From contig BEIM01000120.1 of the NCBI GenBank assembly GCA_002898995.1, positions 1 through 8,779 of the forward strand: DNA of 8,779 bases, given 5' to 3'. Within the stretch, counting starts at the first letter, position 1, and the number at the start of each line of letters is the position of its first letter. The notes beneath the pieces were generated by a model. That model saw nothing but the letters and a program-made list of their open reading frames with translations. It had not been told where the DNA came from and did no database searches. Made by a program: the position numbers and the translations under genes. The stretch is from a bacterium HR36 (GTDB taxonomy: Bacteria; Planctomycetota; Planctomycetia; Gemmatales; HRBIN36). Positions 6,358 through 8,779 of the stretch are shown one piece after another.

Positions 6358-8277
6358 CTAATCCGTCAGCAGTTGAATCTCTGAGCCGTTGCGATCTAAG
6401 CAATGAATTTCGAGGAAATCCGGGGGATGATTGGGGGTGACGTTAATCAGGATATGAATTTGATGGCGTTCTTCGAGGGCAGCTATATCTTTTCGTCGGC
6501 GATTGAGAAGATAATGGGCTACCGGTTCGGACACCTGCAGATGCACTCGGTGCGCTTGTGGGCGATGCGCTGCGAGTTTCAAGAGTCGCATAATCTCTAG
6601 GCTCATGCTTTCCGCCGTTTTGACCTGACCTGTGCCATGACACCATGGGCAATCTTCGAATACACTGCGTTTCAGGGAAGGGCGCATGCGCTGCCGTGTC
6701 ATTTCGACAATGCAAAACGGCGACATCCGTAGAATTTTCGTACGGGCGCGATCGCGTTTGACAGCTTCGCGGAGGACCCGTTCCACTTCCCGCTTATGGT
6801 GTTCTTCCCGCATATCAATGAAGTCAATGATAATAACACCTCCTAAGTCGCGCAGGCGTAACTGCCGGGCAATCTCCTTAGCGGCAGCCAGATTCACTTG
6901 ATAGGCAGTTTGCTCCGCGTCGTTATCCGCGCGAAAATTGCCGCTATTAACATCAACCGCTACTAATGCTTCTGTGGTATCAATGACTATAGATGCGCCT
7001 CCGGGGAGCAGCACACGTCGGCTCTGCACACGGGCAATTTCCTTTTCGATGCCGTAACGATGAAACAAAGGTTCGTTTTCCGCATAGAGCTTGAGGCGGT
7101 TAGCGTAGCGCGGCATAACAATCTGCAGGAACTCCCGGGCATGCTCATACGCGTGAGGCTCATCTACCCATATGGTGGCGACATTGCTGTCAAAAACATC
7201 TCGGATAGTACGGATAATCATGTCGCTTTCTTGATAGATCAAGCCTGGGGCCTTCGTCTTGCGTACTCGGCGAATAACCACTTTCCAGACCCGGGAAAGA
7301 TAAGCAAGATCGCGCTGCAACTCCTTTTTTGTGCGGTCTAAGCCAGCCGTGCGAATAATGAACCCCAGGCCTTTTGGTGGATGTAATTCCTGAAGGATCT
7401 GGCGGAGTTTGCGCCGCTGCTGTTCATCGGTAATTTTGCGAGAAACGCCGATGCGCTGCAGCCCAGGCATAAGTACTAAGTACCGGCCCGGAATACTGAT
7501 ATAGGTGGACAGGGTTGGACCTTTGGTGCCAATACCTTCTTTAATCACCTGGACAAGGACTTCCTGCCCCCGACGGAAGATATCCTGGATAGGCGGTTTC
7601 GGTTGGCGGCGCAAGTGGGCCCGCATCCTGGGACGGTGCAAAAGGGCTGTGGAAGGTTCGCTGCCTTGCGAGAAAGTAAGCTGCGCGCCATTGTCATGGG
7701 AAAGGGCTGCAGCGTTTGCTTTTGCTTCTTCAGGGGCTGGCAAAGCCAGGATAGAACTAGTGGCCTGCGCCGCAGCAGGAGCTAACGGAGTTGGCGCTGG
7801 GTGTTGCCAAGGGGGCGGTGCCAGATTTGCTGGGTCAGCAAACCCGCCAAAGGGCCTGTCTCGGCCGCGTGGTTCGGACTTTATACCCTCAGGTGTAGCC
7901 TCGGCCGGCACAGTAGAACCCGCCGGTTTACCCTCATCCACGGCTAGCTCGTCATCTTCTTCGGGAGGTTCGTACACGGGCATGTCGGGCAATTCTAGCA
8001 GCGGATCCGCAGGAGCGGGTTTGCCCTCCAGGACGTGGCGGTAATATTGAGGTGCCACGTCGCTGACATGCAGGAAGCCGTTGCGGCCGATTCCGAAATC
8101 CACGAAGGCCGCCTGAATGCTTGGCTCAATATTCACGATGCGGCCTTTGTAGATATTGCCGATGTAGCTTTCCTGCGAAGTGCGCTCGATGTAAAGCTCC
8201 TCCAGGACACCATCTTCGATGACGGCGATACGGCACTCTTCAGGTTCGAGGACATTGATAAGCATTTCCTTGTTCAT
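6358..8277 (-). CDS. rng: Ribonuclease E/G family endoribonuclease
   Basis: This 639-residue enzyme is a 5'-end-sensing endoribonuclease for rRNA maturation and mRNA turnover. The N-terminal S1 fold starts INVLEPEECRIAVIEDG and includes ELYIER and GNIYKGRIVNIEPSIQAAFVD (to residue 60). It breaks at about residue 82 for a Pro/Ala/Glu-rich insert of roughly 145 residues and resumes at about 229 with RRGQEVLVQVIKEGIGTKGP. The 5'-sensor segment SIPGRYLVLMPG (261-272) follows. The catalytic, metal-binding Asp442 (VDVNSG) and Asp485 (IIIDFIDM) are intact, as is the zinc-link CPWC (543-546). The protein ends with a short small domain and has no long C-terminal degradosome scaffold, so it is closer to RNase G in layout. 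The start at 8275-8277 fits the family N-terminus; CCTCC at 8288-8292 gives GGAGG 10 bases upstream, inside the preceding gene. Start and upstream stop overlap as ATGA, suggesting coupled translation. Confidence 0.96.
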   Translation of the reverse strand: MNKEMLINVLEPEECRIAVIEDGVLEELYIERTSQESYIGNIYKGRIVNIEPSIQAAFVDFGIGRNGFLHVSDVAPQYYRHVLEGKPAPADPLLELPDMPVYEPPEEDDELAVDEGKPAGSTVPAEATPEGIKSEPRGRDRPFGGFADPANLAPPPWQHPAPTPLAPAAAQATSSILALPAPEEAKANAAALSHDNGAQLTFSQGSEPSTALLHRPRMRAHLRRQPKPPIQDIFRRGQEVLVQVIKEGIGTKGPTLSTYISIPGRYLVLMPGLQRIGVSRKITDEQQRRKLRQILQELHPPKGLGFIIRTAGLDRTKKELQRDLAYLSRVWKVVIRRVRKTKAPGLIYQESDMIIRTIRDVFDSNVATIWVDEPHAYEHAREFLQIVMPRYANRLKLYAENEPLFHRYGIEKEIARVQSRRVLLPGGASIVIDTTEALVAVDVNSGNFRADNDAEQTAYQVNLAAAKEIARQLRLRDLGGVIIIDFIDMREEHHKREVERVLREAVKRDRARTKILRMSPFCIVEMTRQRMRPSLKRSVFEDCPWCHGTGQVKTAESMSLEIMRLLKLAAHRPQAHRVHLQVSEPVAHYLLNRRRKDIAALEERHQIHILINVTPNHPPDFLEIHCLDRNGSEIQLLTD

Positions 8278-8779
8278 GGGGCGGGAACCTCCAGTGACGG
8301 TTCATCGGCGAGCTGGAGAGAGACGCGTTCGATGATGAAGCCCTCATCGAGGAGCGAGTCCAGATCGAGTAGCCGGAGGACTTCTTCCGGGCGAGTGGAG
8401 CCTTGCGGGGTGATAGCGCAAGCGAAATAGAGATAGCCCGCTTCAAACCAGAGGCGTTCGACCCAGGGGCGGATGTCGAGCGAACGCACCTGTCGGCGGG
8501 GAATGGGAGCGACCAGTGGCACTTCGATATCGCCCGTGGCAGGATCCGGACGGTGAGCGCCTCTTTCGAGGATACGGACACGCTCGACCCACCACTGTGG
8601 TTGCTGCTGGAGCTGGCTGATACGTTGTGCCACCTGGCTGAGAAACTTTTCGGGAACTGGGAATCGGTAAACCGCACGAATAGGGCGAGCGCTTTGCCTG
8701 GGGTCCACTAAACGAACCGAAACAATTTCGAGCCCGGGATGCGCCTGTTCTGCGAGGCGCTGGTGGATTTGTTCTGCAG
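8274..8779 (-). CDS. TIGR03936/DUF2344 radical-SAM-associated protein, C-terminal part (5' end outside the window)
   Basis: The frame is open to the right edge, giving 167 C-terminal residues. A GTG at 8706-8708 is an internal Val, because conserved-looking sequence (PGLEIVSVRLVDPRQSARPI) continues upstream of it. The piece resembles the second half of the DUF2344 domain that accompanies or is fused to radical SAM proteins. Features seen are RAVYRFPVPE, VRSLDIRPWVERLWF, then ITPQGSTRPEEVLRLLDL, where the GS-RPEEVL pattern is the most telling, followed by an IIERVSL ending. The exact activity of this family is not established; an RNA-related role is often inferred from its repeated position beside RNase E/G. 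Here its TGA (8274-8276) overlaps the RNase ATG by four bases, strongly suggesting one operon with coupled translation. A radical SAM gene or domain probably lies beyond the window. Confidence 0.8.
   Translation of the reverse strand, partial: AEQIHQRLAEQAHPGLEIVSVRLVDPRQSARPIRAVYRFPVPEKFLSQVAQRISQLQQQPQWWVERVRILERGAHRPDPATGDIEVPLVAPIPRRQVRSLDIRPWVERLWFEAGYLYFACAITPQGSTRPEEVLRLLDLDSLLDEGFIIERVSLQLADEPSLEVPAP

Noticed and set aside
7505..8044. A 179-codon plus-strand open frame rich in Ser/Gly/Ala
   Set aside because: It is the reverse complement of the low-complexity insert of RNase E/G; its repetitive Ser and Gly runs follow from that insert.
8706..8708. GTG as start of the gene at the right edge
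   Set aside because: The frame stays open and protein-like to the window end, so this codon is an internal valine and the gene is truncated by the window.
1..8779. Mobile element, CRISPR array, defence system or biosynthetic cluster
   Set aside because: No transposase, integrase, terminal repeats, spaced direct repeats, or defence or synthase domains were found; all well-identified genes are housekeeping or general metabolic types.

Overview
The window looks like ordinary chromosome from a mid-GC bacterium, most plausibly a planctomycete (Planctomycetota, perhaps near the Gemmatales). This placement is inference. It rests on three things: the style of the HolA, LarC and MoxR-like proteins, a small exported Tyr/Pro-rich protein, and an RNase E/G whose S1 domain is split by a Pro/Ala/Glu-rich insert. 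I see no rRNA, tRNA, insertion sequence, integrase, CRISPR array or phage gene.

Layout, left to right. (1) The C-terminal end of an unrecognised protein on the + strand (1-347) runs tail-to-tail into holA and overlaps it. (2) A minus-strand pair lies next: a small exported Tyr-rich protein (1335-1745) and holA, the DNA polymerase III delta subunit (251-1279). (3) A 206-base divergent gap contains two interleaved inverted repeats. (4) Two plus-strand genes follow: larC for nickel-pincer cofactor synthesis (1952-3133) and a MoxR/ChlI-like AAA+ ATPase (3258-4676). (5) From the right edge, a minus-strand series reads leftwards: the end of a TIGR03936/DUF2344 radical-SAM-associated protein (8274-8779), RNase E/G (6358-8277, ATGA overlap), a sugar-nucleotide epimerase (5314-6300) and a DinB-like protein (4698-5180), which converges with the AAA+ gene.

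Functionally the window is a mix of housekeeping (replication clamp loading, RNA processing), cofactor maturation (LarC), a chaperone-type ATPase, and nucleotide-sugar metabolism. The firmest linkage is the DUF2344 protein with RNase E/G, a pairing known in many bacteria and here tied by a 4-base overlap. The other neighbours show no clear shared pathway.

I did not find a convincing undescribed system. The best leads are modest: the long disordered insert in the RNase S1 domain, the Tyr-rich exported protein, a 9-bp inverted repeat followed by a short T tract just before the DinB gene, the interleaved inverted repeats in the divergent gap, and the 97-base convergent overlap at holA.
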